A DNA stretch of 5,047 nucleotides. Origin: Deinococcus rhizophilus (lineage in GTDB: Bacteria > Deinococcota > Deinococci > Deinococcales > Deinococcaceae). The stretch covers positions 1 to 5,047 of the forward strand of contig NZ_JASNGB010000120.1 of NCBI RefSeq assembly GCF_030271215.1. The letters are read 5' to 3'. Shown one piece after another: positions 5,027 through 5,047 of this stretch (its first letter is position 1; every line of letters begins with the position of its first letter). The notes beneath the pieces are model-generated. The model ran no database searches, was not told where the DNA came from, and saw nothing but the letters and a program-made list of their open reading frames with translations. The position numbers and the translations under genes were made by a program.

Positions 5027-5047
5027 ATGAACGGGAAAGGGAGCCAG
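5027..5047 (+). CDS. Possible start of a further gene (partial)
   Basis: An ATG at 5027 follows a purine-rich AGGTGGAGGG (5017-5026) and stays open for seven codons (MNGKGSQ) to the window edge. The spacing of AGGTGG to the ATG is acceptable. It lies 28 bp past the inverted-repeat element. Too little is visible to identify it, and it could be a chance ATG. Confidence 0.3.

Noticed and set aside
4512..5030. 172-codon + strand ORF overlapping the MmcQ/YjbR gene and the repeat
   Set aside because: It is out of frame with the family-matching gene and its sequence is Arg/Gly-rich low complexity.

Overview
The window looks like chromosomal DNA from a Deinococcus-type bacterium. The inference rests on very high G+C, strong third-position GC, GTG starts, a left-edge protein resembling the Deinococcus DdrA/Rad52 family, and a short inverted-repeat element at the right resembling Deinococcus small non-coding repeats. 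No database search was possible, so family names come from motifs visible in the translations.

Layout. (1) 1-1184, + strand: the 3' part of a DdrA/Rad52-like gene, followed after 2 bp by a calcineurin-type metallophosphoesterase. (2) 1216-1463, + strand: a compact tRNA unit with a consensus promoter, tRNA-Asp(GTC), tRNA-Phe(GAA) and an intrinsic terminator. The tRNA-Asp has G where the near-universal U33 should be. (3) 1541-2883: a divergent cassette. A group III truncated haemoglobin gene and an overlapping small cupin gene read leftward, and an Rrf2-family regulator reads rightward. The 116 bp between the Rrf2 start and a possible leader ORF hold two overlapping divergent promoters and two copies (14 of 17 identical) of a TGGA-N8-TCCA operator-like sequence. 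The leader ORF of 25 codons (39 in an alternative form) has a good ribosome-binding site and ends in an ATGA overlap with the haemoglobin start. (4) 2887-4507: a leftward TetR-family repressor, convergent with Rrf2 with only 3 bp between stops, and a divergent exported alpha/beta hydrolase ending in a strong UUCG-loop hairpin. (5) 4537-5047: a MmcQ/YjbR-family gene whose last ten codons and stop lie inside a 140-bp inverted-repeat element (4859-4998), then the possible first seven codons of another gene.

How it may work together. The Rrf2-haemoglobin-cupin block is the most coherent system: a probable iron-sulphur or redox sensor sits between two operators and could control itself and a haemoglobin likely to act on O2, NO or another small ligand. 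The TetR-hydrolase pair has the usual arrangement of a repressor beside its target. The remaining genes look like ordinary chromosomal genes. The whole window is annotated; no stretch above 300 bp lacks a gene.
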